Positions 1 through 8,144 of a stretch of DNA of 64,000 nucleotides are shown piece after piece. The notes beneath the pieces are model-generated. The model saw nothing but the letters and a program-made list of their open reading frames with translations. It was not told the origin of the DNA and made no database searches. Position numbers and translations under genes: made by a program. The first letter of the stretch is position 1; the number at the start of each line of letters is the position of its first letter. Source of the stretch: JACJXW01 sp964418125 (GTDB lineage Bacteria > Bacteroidota > Bacteroidia > Chitinophagales > Saprospiraceae); the NCBI GenBank assembly GCA_964418125.1, contig CAYQKY010000003.1, positions 62,001-126,000 of the forward strand, in the 5' to 3' direction.

Positions 1-72
1 AGTTTTGGCGAGCAGGCACTGCTGCTGCTCTTATAGTAACTTGCGAGGATACAAATTGTTTTAGTGCTGAAT

Positions 73-594
73 ATGCGAATATTTCTGATCGGTTTCATGG
101 GGAGTGGGAAATCATACACCGGCCGGCGGCTCGCCGAAGAGGCGGCTGTTCCTTTCTTCGACCTGGATAAATTGATCGAAACCAGGGAAGGCAGAAGCAT
201 TAGGGCCATTTTCGAAGAGGAAGGTGAACCTTACTTCCGGGAACGAGAGCGGGATGCTCTCCGGGAAATGGCCAGGTTCCGGAATGCCGTAATTTCCTGC
301 GGCGGCGGCACTCCCTGTTTCCACAACAACATGAGCTGGATGAACCAGCAGGGCGTCACCATCTATTTACGTGCTCCGGCGGAAGTCCTGGCCCGCCGCC
401 TGGCCCTGGAGCAGGAGCAACGCCCCCTCCTTAAAGGCCTGAATAAGGATGGCCTCCTGTCGTTTATCCGGTCGAAACTGGAAGAAAGAGAGCCCTACTA
501 CATGGAATCCAGTATCGTTTATGAACAAAAGTCAGGTGATGAGGCAGTGGCGAAGGACCTCCTGCGGCATTTTCAGAGCCTCATCGGCCATTGA
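73..594 (+). CDS. aroK: Shikimate kinase
   Basis: This enzyme phosphorylates shikimate to shikimate 3-phosphate with ATP in the cytoplasmic chorismate pathway. The Walker A loop GFMGSGKS lies at residues 7-14. The shikimate-binding Asp is in FDLDKLIE (D32), an Arg is in the FRERERDAL segment, the SCGGGTP loop follows, and the LID Arg is in EQEQRPLL. The length of 173 aa is normal for AroK. I chose the ATG at 73 because it places the Walker loop at the usual distance from the N-terminus; a GTG at 64 in the same frame would add three residues. No other shikimate pathway gene is adjacent in the window. The identification is firm. Confidence 0.93.
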   Translation: MRIFLIGFMGSGKSYTGRRLAEEAAVPFFDLDKLIETREGRSIRAIFEEEGEPYFRERERDALREMARFRNAVISCGGGTPCFHNNMSWMNQQGVTIYLRAPAEVLARRLALEQEQRPLLKGLNKDGLLSFIRSKLEEREPYYMESSIVYEQKSGDEAVAKDLLRHFQSLIGH

Positions 595-639
595 GAAATG
601 TTTGGAGGTGGCGCTATGGGGCGAAAAAATGGCGATGTG

Positions 640-780
640 AGAGCCTGTCCCGTACCCGCAGGGCCGGGATTCCAAAAGCGGACATTTGCCCGGGGCGGGC
701 CCGTATGGGCAGCCCAAACAGCCTGCCCCGGACACGCAGTGTCGGGGGTACCGCCAAACAAGCTCTGAGCCCCCGAATTT
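640..780. repeat. GC-rich spacer with hairpins upstream of the DUF429 gene
   Basis: This stretch between aroK and the DUF429 gene is clearly richer in G+C than its surroundings and has no convincing coding potential. It contains a hairpin with a 3-base loop at 726-747 (CCCCG-G-ACAC / GTGTCGGGG, one bulged G) and a short GCCC/GGGC hairpin near 699-710. It could be a structured leader or a dispersed palindromic repeat; no second copy is visible in the window. Confidence 0.35.
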
Positions 781-788
781 CTAAAATT

Positions 789-1373
789 ATGAAGATTGCA
801 GGTATAGATTACGGCAGTAAATTAGCGGGCACGACCGCTATAGCCTTTCCGGAAGAAGGCCACATACGCCTGTTCCAGAGCGCCAAAAAACAGGATGCTG
901 ACCTTTTCATTCTCGATTGGGCGCGAAGCTGGAAACCCGATAAGCTGTTCCTGGACGCTCCGCTGAGCCTGCCTGGCGTTTACAACAACAAGGAACACTA
1001 TGTGGATTTTTTCTACCGCCAGGCGGATAAGGAGCTGAAAGCTATGTCACCTATGTTCCTGGGCGGCCTCACTGCACGCGCCATGCAATTGAAAGCAAAG
1101 CTCCAGGAAGAAGGTATAGAGGTACTGGAGGTATATCCCGGTTATCTCGCCCGCTTACTCGAGTTCAGCCGGGGCCAATATAAAAGAGAAAAAATGCACC
1201 TTCCTGCTCTGGCTGCCCGGGTTTCAGCCCAACTGCCCTACCCTTTAACCGTTGGGGAGCTTTCCTCCTGGCATCAGTTTGACGCACTACTGGCCCTTAC
1301 GAGTGGGTACCGTTACAGCCGCGGGCAGCATCTTGTTTTTGGAGACCCGGCTGAAGGGGTTATCATTGTCTGA
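789..1373 (+). CDS. DUF429-family predicted nuclease (RNase H-like fold)
   Basis: The 194-aa product starts MKIAGIDYGSK, which is the acidic first strand of the RNase H-like fold. It carries further acidic motifs in DAPLSLPG, EVYPGYLARL and HQFDALLAL, the pattern seen in the DUF429 family of predicted nucleases. No member function is established enough to name a substrate. The frame is open upstream to 591, but the extension crosses the GC-rich hairpin spacer and does not resemble protein, so the ATG at 789 is preferred. The next gene, a Clp-like ATPase, follows after 93 bases and has its own promoter-like element. Confidence 0.75.
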   Translation: MKIAGIDYGSKLAGTTAIAFPEEGHIRLFQSAKKQDADLFILDWARSWKPDKLFLDAPLSLPGVYNNKEHYVDFFYRQADKELKAMSPMFLGGLTARAMQLKAKLQEEGIEVLEVYPGYLARLLEFSRGQYKREKMHLPALAARVSAQLPYPLTVGELSSWHQFDALLALTSGYRYSRGQHLVFGDPAEGVIIV

Positions 1374-1436
1374 GGAAATGAGTATTGAGCGAATAGGGGG
1401 TAGGCGGCAACGGCAAATATAATGACGAAAAAACCT

Positions 1437-1444
1437 TAGTTTTG
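1437..1444 (+). promoter_or_regulatory. Bacteroidota -7 promoter element
   Basis: TAGTTTTG matches the TAnnTTTG consensus and ends 22 bases before the ATG of the Clp-like ATPase. No clear -33 TTTG is seen at the expected distance. Confidence 0.45.
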
Positions 1445-1466
1445 AGCCAATAGTAACACAGGGGCC

Positions 1467-4400
1467 ATGGCATTCAAATTTTCCATTCCGTTCTATGCTT
1501 TTCGACTGCACCTCCACCCGGGGGTGAACCTGCTTGCCCCTCTGGCAGACAACAGCGTCCTGCGTTTTGGGCAGCCCCTGAGGCTTGTTGCCGAAAAATA
1601 TGCCGAAGCCCTCCAGAAAAAGGTGCTCAACCGAGGCCAGTTAAGGGAACTACTCAACGAATACCAGCGGGGCGACTTTTATAAAGGAAGCCTTGAAGTC
1701 CGCTTTGAAGAAGCCCGGGATAAGATCAGTTTTCCTGCTTTCAGCCTGGAATTCACTTATTTTTTCAACCACCAGGAACAGGGCGTCTGGGGCATAGTCC
1801 CCGGCCTTGGGCTGGAAGCCTTTGCCGGTAATGAGGAAAACCTCCACCAGAGGCTGGAAGAAACGATACGCCTTGATTTTACCCGCAACAGGCGGCTGAA
1901 TGCGGTTCAAGATATCGTCTCCGCTATATGGTTCACCAGCGTAGAACTCCAGCAGCAGGAGGTCCGCCTGCATGCGCCAACGCCAAAGGAACTGGAGGGG
2001 CTGAAAGGCGAGCAACGGGAAAAACTCCTCCCGCAGGCTGCCAGCCTTTTAGCCATCACCCGGCGGGAGTTATACGACAGGGATGAAGAGTTAAGGCAGC
2101 TGGCGCGGGTGCTGGAAGGTAAGTTCAACCGGAACGCACTCCTAATAGGCCCTTCCGGTTGCGGGAAAACAGCTCTGGTTTGGGAATTGTCACGATTACA
2201 GATAAGGAGGCGCAACGGTTTCCAGATATGGGAAACCACTGCCTCTACTCTGATCAAGGAGTTGATGAAAGATACCGGATGGGAGGAGAACCTCTCCCTG
2301 TTCTGCCAGGAGCTTGCGGCAAGCGGCGATATCCTCTTTATCCGGAACCTGATGGAGCTGTTTGAGGTGGGGAAATACGAGGGGAATGACGTCAGTATGG
2401 CAGATTATCTGCGACCCTTTATCAACCGGGGAGAGATCAGTATCATTTCCGAATGCACCGAGGAAGAACTGGCCCAGATCGAAATAAAAAGCCCCAATTA
2501 CATTTCTTTATTCCAGGCCATTCATGTCAAAGAACCAGAGGAGAAGAAACTGGAACAGATCATTCTGAAAAAGGTAAATGATATTGCCAGCGTAAGAAGC
2601 GTAAACATCAAAGAAGAAGCCATTCGGGAAGTCATCCGCCTCAACCGCCGGTTTACTCCTTACGCGGGAATGCCGGGAAAGCCAATACGCTTCCTGGAAA
2701 GCCTGCTGGTCAACAAGAGCAGTTCTCCTCTGGCCTCGGGCGGCGAGCTGGAGATCACCCGGCAGGAAGTCATTCGCCAGTTCTGTGAAGAAACGGGAAT
2801 GCCCAGGTTCATGGCCGACCCGGCACTGCCTATGGATGCCACTGCAGTGAAGCAAAGCTTTAATAACAAAGTCTTCGGGCAGGAAGCTGCCGTGGAGAGT
2901 GTGGCCAACGTACTGGCCTCAGTAAAAACGGCCCTTGCCCGGCCCGGCAAGCCTATCGCTTCCCTGCTCTTTGTGGGGCCTACCGGTGTAGGAAAAACCG
3001 AGCTGGCCAAGATACTGGCAGAATTTATGTTCGGCAGCCGGGAGCGGCTCACCCGCTTTGACATGAGCGAATTTTCGACTCCCCTGGCCGTAACCCGGTT
3101 GGTGGGAACCAGTTATTTTTCTGAAGGATTGCTCACTAATGCCATCCGCCGCGAGCCTTTCAGTGTCTTGCTTTTCGATGAAATTGAAAAAGCCCACCCT
3201 TCTTTCTTCGACCTGTTGTTACAGATTCTGAGTGAGGGGCGGCTTACGGACCCTCAGGGCAAACTGGCAAATTTTTGCAGCACGATCATTATCATGACCT
3301 CCAATATCGGGGCCCAGACACTGATCTCCAACCCTATTGGCTGGCTGCAGAGTATGAACAAAGAGATTGTCAAAGAACACTTCATGACAGAAGTACAGAA
3401 GTACTTCCGCCCGGAGCTCTTCAACCGCATAGATGAGGTGATCGCATTTACTCCTCTGGACCGCTTAACGGTGCGCTTCGTGGTCGAACGCGAAATAGCG
3501 CTCTTGCGCAAAAGAGAAGGCATCCGGTTCAGGCGGATCAACCTGAGCATCGAAGAGGAAGTGATGGGCCTTCTGGCACATAGGGGTTATGATAGCAAAT
3601 ACGGGGCCCGGCAGCTCCAAAGAGCCATCCGGGATGAACTGATCACCCCTCTTTCCAGGGTCCTGAATACTGAAGACTTCGATGACCAGCTGGAAGTCAG
3701 GGCCGTAGCTGAAAACGGCAAGATAAGGATTGAGGCTGAAGCCGACCCTTTGGGGTTGGAACTTCTGCTGGAAGAGTATACCAAGATCAGCCATTCGGAC
3801 CACGCCAGTGCGCTGCGGAGAAAGGCCGAAAAGATCAAAGAAGGCCACTTCTATATACGCCTGTTGAGCGAACTCGACATCCTGGAAAGGAAGAAAAAGA
3901 AGGCAAAACAGCGTTTCTGGAATAACCAAAAACAGTCTGAGCGTTACGCTTACTACCTGGAAACCAGACAGCACGTCGAAGCACTAAGCCTTCAGATCGA
4001 AGAGATGGAAATGAAACTGGCCCTTTCCTGCCTGGATGCCGGGCCCTATGAGCCGGTATGGACGGATGAACTGCAGGAATGGGAAAAGGCATTTTTCGGC
4101 CTGAAAATGGAATTGTACTCCCGCCTTCATCCCCAGGCCAACAGCTGCCACCTGGCGGTTTATGGCGCCAATCCGATGCAGGTAGCCGGCTTTTATATAC
4201 AACTTTTCAGGAAAAAGGGCTATTCTTTTCAGGCCCACGGAGTCTGGTTCCGGGAAAGCTTCTACAACGAAGAAAAACCGGAAGCCAGCGAAAATGACAG
4301 GAAAAAGAAGAAACGGGAGGCCTATCTCAAAAAAAACTGGCACCCTGAAACCTCTGAACTGCCAATCCCTGAAAGGCCGGCCGACGTGCTGTGGGGTGTA

Positions 4401-4715
4401 GAATTCTCCATCAACGGCCCTTGTTCTTTCCTCTATCTCAAAGGAGAAGAAGGCGCCCAGCAATGGGCGGAAGAAAATGCCCCCCCTTCTCAATACGTCA
4501 TCTTCGTAGGCAATGCCCCTTTCCCTACCCCCCGTAAACTGCACCGGAAGGATTTTTATACCAAGCAATCCTTCCGGCGGGTGGTTGACCCCATATCCGT
4601 AAAGGACACCCTTTATAAAATAAACAGGGAATACAACAAAACGGCTCTGCTTGGCCTTATTATGGAGAAAATGGAAGAGATCTTTCAATTTAACCTGGAC
4701 ACAGAAATCCTCTGA
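1467..4715 (+). CDS. Divergent Clp/Hsp100-type AAA+ ATPase with PCRF-like C-terminal extension
   Basis: The 1082-aa protein has two AAA+ modules. There is no Clp N-domain; residues 1-200 are a family-specific N-terminus. D1 has Walker A GPSGCGKT (228-235), but the Walker B position reads ILFIRN (R293-N294 instead of Asp-Glu), and the ClpB ERRF arginine-finger site reads NYISLF. D1 therefore looks unable to hydrolyse ATP. D2 is intact: GPTGVGKT (504-511), LLFDEIEKAHP (D571, E572), TSNIGA, the FNRID box and sensor-2 GARQL. IGW at 624-626 sits where ClpA/C/X carry the IGL/IGF ClpP-binding loop. After about residue 785 come a charged coiled coil (to about 890) and a domain (about 880-1040) that resembles the PCRF domain of release factors by eye. 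The subtilase gene starts 3 bases after the stop. It could be an unfoldase or disaggregase; the substrate is unknown. Confidence 0.85.
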   Translation: MAFKFSIPFYAFRLHLHPGVNLLAPLADNSVLRFGQPLRLVAEKYAEALQKKVLNRGQLRELLNEYQRGDFYKGSLEVRFEEARDKISFPAFSLEFTYFFNHQEQGVWGIVPGLGLEAFAGNEENLHQRLEETIRLDFTRNRRLNAVQDIVSAIWFTSVELQQQEVRLHAPTPKELEGLKGEQREKLLPQAASLLAITRRELYDRDEELRQLARVLEGKFNRNALLIGPSGCGKTALVWELSRLQIRRRNGFQIWETTASTLIKELMKDTGWEENLSLFCQELAASGDILFIRNLMELFEVGKYEGNDVSMADYLRPFINRGEISIISECTEEELAQIEIKSPNYISLFQAIHVKEPEEKKLEQIILKKVNDIASVRSVNIKEEAIREVIRLNRRFTPYAGMPGKPIRFLESLLVNKSSSPLASGGELEITRQEVIRQFCEETGMPRFMADPALPMDATAVKQSFNNKVFGQEAAVESVANVLASVKTALARPGKPIASLLFVGPTGVGKTELAKILAEFMFGSRERLTRFDMSEFSTPLAVTRLVGTSYFSEGLLTNAIRREPFSVLLFDEIEKAHPSFFDLLLQILSEGRLTDPQGKLANFCSTIIIMTSNIGAQTLISNPIGWLQSMNKEIVKEHFMTEVQKYFRPELFNRIDEVIAFTPLDRLTVRFVVEREIALLRKREGIRFRRINLSIEEEVMGLLAHRGYDSKYGARQLQRAIRDELITPLSRVLNTEDFDDQLEVRAVAENGKIRIEAEADPLGLELLLEEYTKISHSDHASALRRKAEKIKEGHFYIRLLSELDILERKKKKAKQRFWNNQKQSERYAYYLETRQHVEALSLQIEEMEMKLALSCLDAGPYEPVWTDELQEWEKAFFGLKMELYSRLHPQANSCHLAVYGANPMQVAGFYIQLFRKKGYSFQAHGVWFRESFYNEEKPEASENDRKKKKREAYLKKNWHPETSELPIPERPADVLWGVEFSINGPCSFLYLKGEEGAQQWAEENAPPSQYVIFVGNAPFPTPRKLHRKDFYTKQSFRRVVDPISVKDTLYKINREYNKTALLGLIMEKMEEIFQFNLDTEIL

Positions 4716-4718
4716 CCG

Positions 4719-6164
4719 ATGAATCACTCACTCAGGCTCCTGGCCGCTCTCTTGCTTGTGCCTTTTGCCCACCTCTGTGCACAAGCACAGGAAAAAGACA
4801 GCACCTACAAATACTTCTGGGTCACTTTCGCCGACAAGAAAGACAGCCCTTATACCTTTGATGAGCCTCGCACATTTTTGTCTGAACGGGCTATAGCCCG
4901 CAGGGAAAAATGGAATATACCAATAACAGAACAAGATTTCCCCCCCAACCCCCGATATCTGGATGCCCTTAAAAAGGGAGGCGCCTCCGTTCACCATACT
5001 TCACGCTGGCTCAATGCAGCCACTATTCTCATTCCGGAAGACAGCATCGCCAACATAGCGGAACTCCCTTTCGTTGAAAAAGTGGAGTACGTAGGCTTCC
5101 CCTATGCGGAAGAACAAAGGCGAAAACTAAAAATAGAAACAGATACCCTCCTTAGTGAGCGGCTGGAAGGCCTGCCCTTCGGCTACGCCACCCGCCAGAT
5201 AAAATGGTTGAAGGGGGACACCCTTCACCAGTTGGGGTACACCGGAAAGGGCATCTGGCTCGCCGTTCTTGACGGAGGTTTCATCGGTGTAGAAGAAAGC
5301 CCTTTCTTCGATAGCCTGCGAACGGACGGAAGGCTTCTGCTCGCCCGTGATTTTGTCGACGGCGACCTGGAAGCCTACGAATCCAGTACGCACGGCACCA
5401 GAGTTCTTTCCACGATGGGAGCCAATGTCCCTGGGGTGTTAGTAGGAACGGCGCCGGGGGCGACTTATGCCTGTATTAAAACCGAAGATACCCGGGGCGA
5501 ATACCGCATCGAGGAGTGCCACTGGGTGGCAGGGCTGGAATATGCGGACAGCCTGGGCGCCGATGTTGTCAACTCCTCGCTGGGGTATACTACTTTCAAT
5601 GACCGGCAGATGAATTATGCTTTTGAGAACCTGGACGGAAAGAGCTCGGTGGCAAGCCTGGCCGCCGACATTGCCTTTCAGAAAGGGATGATCGTGGTTA
5701 CCAGTGCCGGAAACGAAGGCAACTCCCAGTGGAAACACGTTGGCATTCCGGCGGATGCCAGCTTTGCGCTTTCTGTAGGCGCTATTGACTTCTCCGGTGG
5801 GCGGGCTTCGTTCAGTTCACTGGGGCCGACTGCCGACGGACGTATCAAACCGGATATAGCGGCGCCCGGAGCCTGGGTCACAGTAGCGGACCCTTTTGCT
5901 TTCCAGGCAACCATCGGGTCCGGCACTTCCTTTGCCTCGCCTATCCTGGCGGGTATGGTGGCCTGCTTGTGGGAAGCCTTTCCCGAAAAGAGCAACGAAG
6001 AGATCGTGGAAGCCATCAAACTAAGTGCTTCACAGGCAAGCCAGCCCGATGTAGAGCTGGGATATGGCATTCCCGATTTCGGAAAGGCTTACCGCCTTCT
6101 CCTGAATGGAAAGAAGCCTGAACCCGAGCCCGAAATGTCGCCGGCCCGGCCTGAAAAGAAGTAA
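4719..6164 (+). CDS. Secreted subtilisin-like serine peptidase (S8)
   Basis: The 481-aa protein begins with a Sec signal peptide (about residues 1-22, ending AQAQ). It is followed by a roughly 130-residue N-terminal region with a FLSERAIARR segment seen in Bacteroidota S8 peptidases, probably a propeptide. The catalytic triad is Asp185 (LAVLDGGF, DGG instead of the usual DTG), His225 (THGTRV) and Ser404 (GSGTSFASP). The oxyanion Asn is probably in the SAGNEGN segment. The tail is Pro/Glu-rich (PEPEPEMSP) and is not a T9SS sorting domain, so export to the periplasm or envelope is likely. The gene begins 3 bases after the Clp-like ATPase and is probably cotranscribed with it. Confidence 0.9.
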   Translation: MNHSLRLLAALLLVPFAHLCAQAQEKDSTYKYFWVTFADKKDSPYTFDEPRTFLSERAIARREKWNIPITEQDFPPNPRYLDALKKGGASVHHTSRWLNAATILIPEDSIANIAELPFVEKVEYVGFPYAEEQRRKLKIETDTLLSERLEGLPFGYATRQIKWLKGDTLHQLGYTGKGIWLAVLDGGFIGVEESPFFDSLRTDGRLLLARDFVDGDLEAYESSTHGTRVLSTMGANVPGVLVGTAPGATYACIKTEDTRGEYRIEECHWVAGLEYADSLGADVVNSSLGYTTFNDRQMNYAFENLDGKSSVASLAADIAFQKGMIVVTSAGNEGNSQWKHVGIPADASFALSVGAIDFSGGRASFSSLGPTADGRIKPDIAAPGAWVTVADPFAFQATIGSGTSFASPILAGMVACLWEAFPEKSNEEIVEAIKLSASQASQPDVELGYGIPDFGKAYRLLLNGKKPEPEPEMSPARPEKK

Positions 6165-6193
6165 ACATCACAGCCGCAGCGGGCCAATTCCAC

Positions 6194-6237
6194 AAAAAAA
6201 GGGCTCAAGGCCTGGCGGAGAGCCTGGCTTTGAACCC
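6194..6237 (-). terminator. Rho-independent terminator, - strand
   Basis: A 16-bp imperfect stem (6201-6216 with 6222-6237; one G-U and two mismatches) is followed on the - strand by seven T (6194-6200). It lies about 240 bases past the gdhA stop, in the 311-base convergent gap to the subtilase gene. I see nothing else in that gap. Confidence 0.6.
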
Positions 6238-6475
6238 TAGTGGCTATCTGAAACGATAACCATTAAGCGGTTTGCCTGCCTGAGCGCTCATGGTGGGAGC
6301 GCCGGTTGAAGGCCGAGTACCAGAATGCAAACTTTCTCAACCTAAAACTCCCACTCTATCCGGGAGCGCCAGCAAGAGCCCCGCTAATACAGCCAGCTGG
6401 AGTAAGCCGGTCCATTTGGGAGCCCCTCTGCGGACAGTTTGGGCACACCCGGCTAACTCTCTCGGTTAACTGGCT

Positions 6476-7867
6476 TTAAATAAGCCCCTGAGCAATGACG
6501 GCATCAGCAATCTTGACAAAGCCGGCGATGTTGGCGCCGGTAACGTAGTCAATTTCACCGTTCTCATCAGAGCCGTAGAGGGCGCACTGCTCATGAATAT
6601 TGACCATGATATTTTTCAGGCGGTTCTCAACCTCCTCCCGTGTCCAGGAGAGGCGCAGGCTGTTCTGCGACATTTCCAGCCCTGATACCGCTACCCCCCC
6701 GGCATTAGCTGCTTTACCGGGCCCGAACAAAACATCGGACTGCTGCAGCAGGTGCACAGCTTCGGGAGTGGATGGCATATTAGCGCCTTCGGCTACTGCC
6801 ATGCATCCGTTCTTGATCAATTCGCGCGCATCATTTTCATCCAATTCGTTTTGGGTGGCACATGGCAGGGCGATATCACATTTAATGCTCCAGGGCCTGC
6901 CGTTGGGAATATAGAGCACGCTGTATTCGTCGGCATACTCTTTGATCCGGCCACGGCGAACGTTCTTGAGTTCCATCAGCCAGGCGAGTTTTTCCTGTGT
7001 GATTCCCTTGCGGTCATATATGGTGCCGGATGAGTCGGACAGGGTAACCACTTTGGAGCCTTTCTGAATGGCTTTTTCCGCTGCGTATTGCGCAACATTT
7101 CCGGAACCGGAAATAGCGACTACCTTATCCTCGAGAGTTTTTCCACGGCGCTTGAGCATTTCTTCCACGAAAAAAACGGTACCATATCCAGTAGCTTCAG
7201 GACGGATGAGGCTACCACCGAACTGGGGCGCCTTGCCGGTGATCGTTCCGGTATGCTCGTTACGCAGCTTCTTGTACATACCGTACAGGTAGCCTACCTC
7301 GCGGGCGCCGACACCAATATCTCCGGCAGGAACGTCAGTATCCGGCCCGATATAACGATGGAGTTCCGACATGAAAGCCTGGCAGAAACGCATGACCTCA
7401 GCATCGGATTTACCCTTGGGGTCGAAATCAGAACCGCCTTTGGCGCCGCCCATGGGCAGGCCAGTCAGGCTGTTCTTGAAGACCTGCTCAAACCCCAGGA
7501 ATTTTAAAACGCCCAGATTTACAGTTGGGTGGAAGCGAAGCCCTCCTTTGTAGGGCCCGATTGCATTATTAAACTGCACCCGATAGCCGCGGTTGACCTG
7601 CACCCGGCCACGGTCATCCATCCAGGTAACCCGGAAGGAAATAACCCGGTCAGGTTCAGTCAGCCTTTCCATCAGGCTGTACCCTTGGTATTTCTTGTTG
7701 GCTTCGATGTAAGGAATAGCAGTACGCGCCACTTCGCTGACGGCTTGATGGAATTCCGGTTCGTTGGGAGTGCGCTGTTTGAGCCAATCCATAAACCGGT
7801 CCACCTTGAGTTTTGAAGTTTTGGTCAGGGTCATCATAATGATTTGGTTAGGTTTATCCATTTGCAA
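6476..7867 (-). CDS. gdhA: Glutamate dehydrogenase, NADP-type
   Basis: This enzyme interconverts 2-oxoglutarate plus ammonium and glutamate. The 463-aa sequence has the substrate motif YKGGLRFHP, the catalytic-Lys motif GLPMGGAKGGSDFDPKGKS, DVPAGDIGVGAREVGYLYG, TGYGTVFF and the dinucleotide loop SGSGNVAQYAAEKA, all typical of the hexameric, usually NADPH-dependent, assimilatory GdhA. The start at 7867 gives MQMDKPNQ; the internal ATGs near MMTLTKTSK would shorten it by about 10 residues and suit the family length of about 450. It is monocistronic by context, with a terminator downstream and a 277-base AT-rich spacer upstream. Confidence 0.95.
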   Translation of the reverse strand: MQMDKPNQIIMMTLTKTSKLKVDRFMDWLKQRTPNEPEFHQAVSEVARTAIPYIEANKKYQGYSLMERLTEPDRVISFRVTWMDDRGRVQVNRGYRVQFNNAIGPYKGGLRFHPTVNLGVLKFLGFEQVFKNSLTGLPMGGAKGGSDFDPKGKSDAEVMRFCQAFMSELHRYIGPDTDVPAGDIGVGAREVGYLYGMYKKLRNEHTGTITGKAPQFGGSLIRPEATGYGTVFFVEEMLKRRGKTLEDKVVAISGSGNVAQYAAEKAIQKGSKVVTLSDSSGTIYDRKGITQEKLAWLMELKNVRRGRIKEYADEYSVLYIPNGRPWSIKCDIALPCATQNELDENDARELIKNGCMAVAEGANMPSTPEAVHLLQQSDVLFGPGKAANAGGVAVSGLEMSQNSLRLSWTREEVENRLKNIMVNIHEQCALYGSDENGEIDYVTGANIAGFVKIADAVIAQGLI

Positions 7868-8144
7868 TGTAGACGCCCCCCTACCCTATGTCAATAACAA
7901 ATGTCACCTGTGGAAGGTGATAAATAGCAACAATTTCGAAATTTTCGGGAAAAATAAAATGGTTTTTAAAAATAAAATTTCAAAAAAACCAGCTTTAGCA
8001 GTTGTAAAGTTGGGGTTAGTTATTATTACACAAACTAAATAGGCTAATCCGTTTTTTGGGCAAAAAATATTCGGAACTGTCTGAGAACGAGGGTTTTCCC
8101 ACTGCAATCTACTGCCCTGTGCAAAACCTTCCGGGTTTGTATTT

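Noticed and set aside
1..36. Possible end of an upstream gene (frame 1 ends TAG at 34-36)
   Set aside because: Only 11 codons are visible and they carry no recognisable motif.
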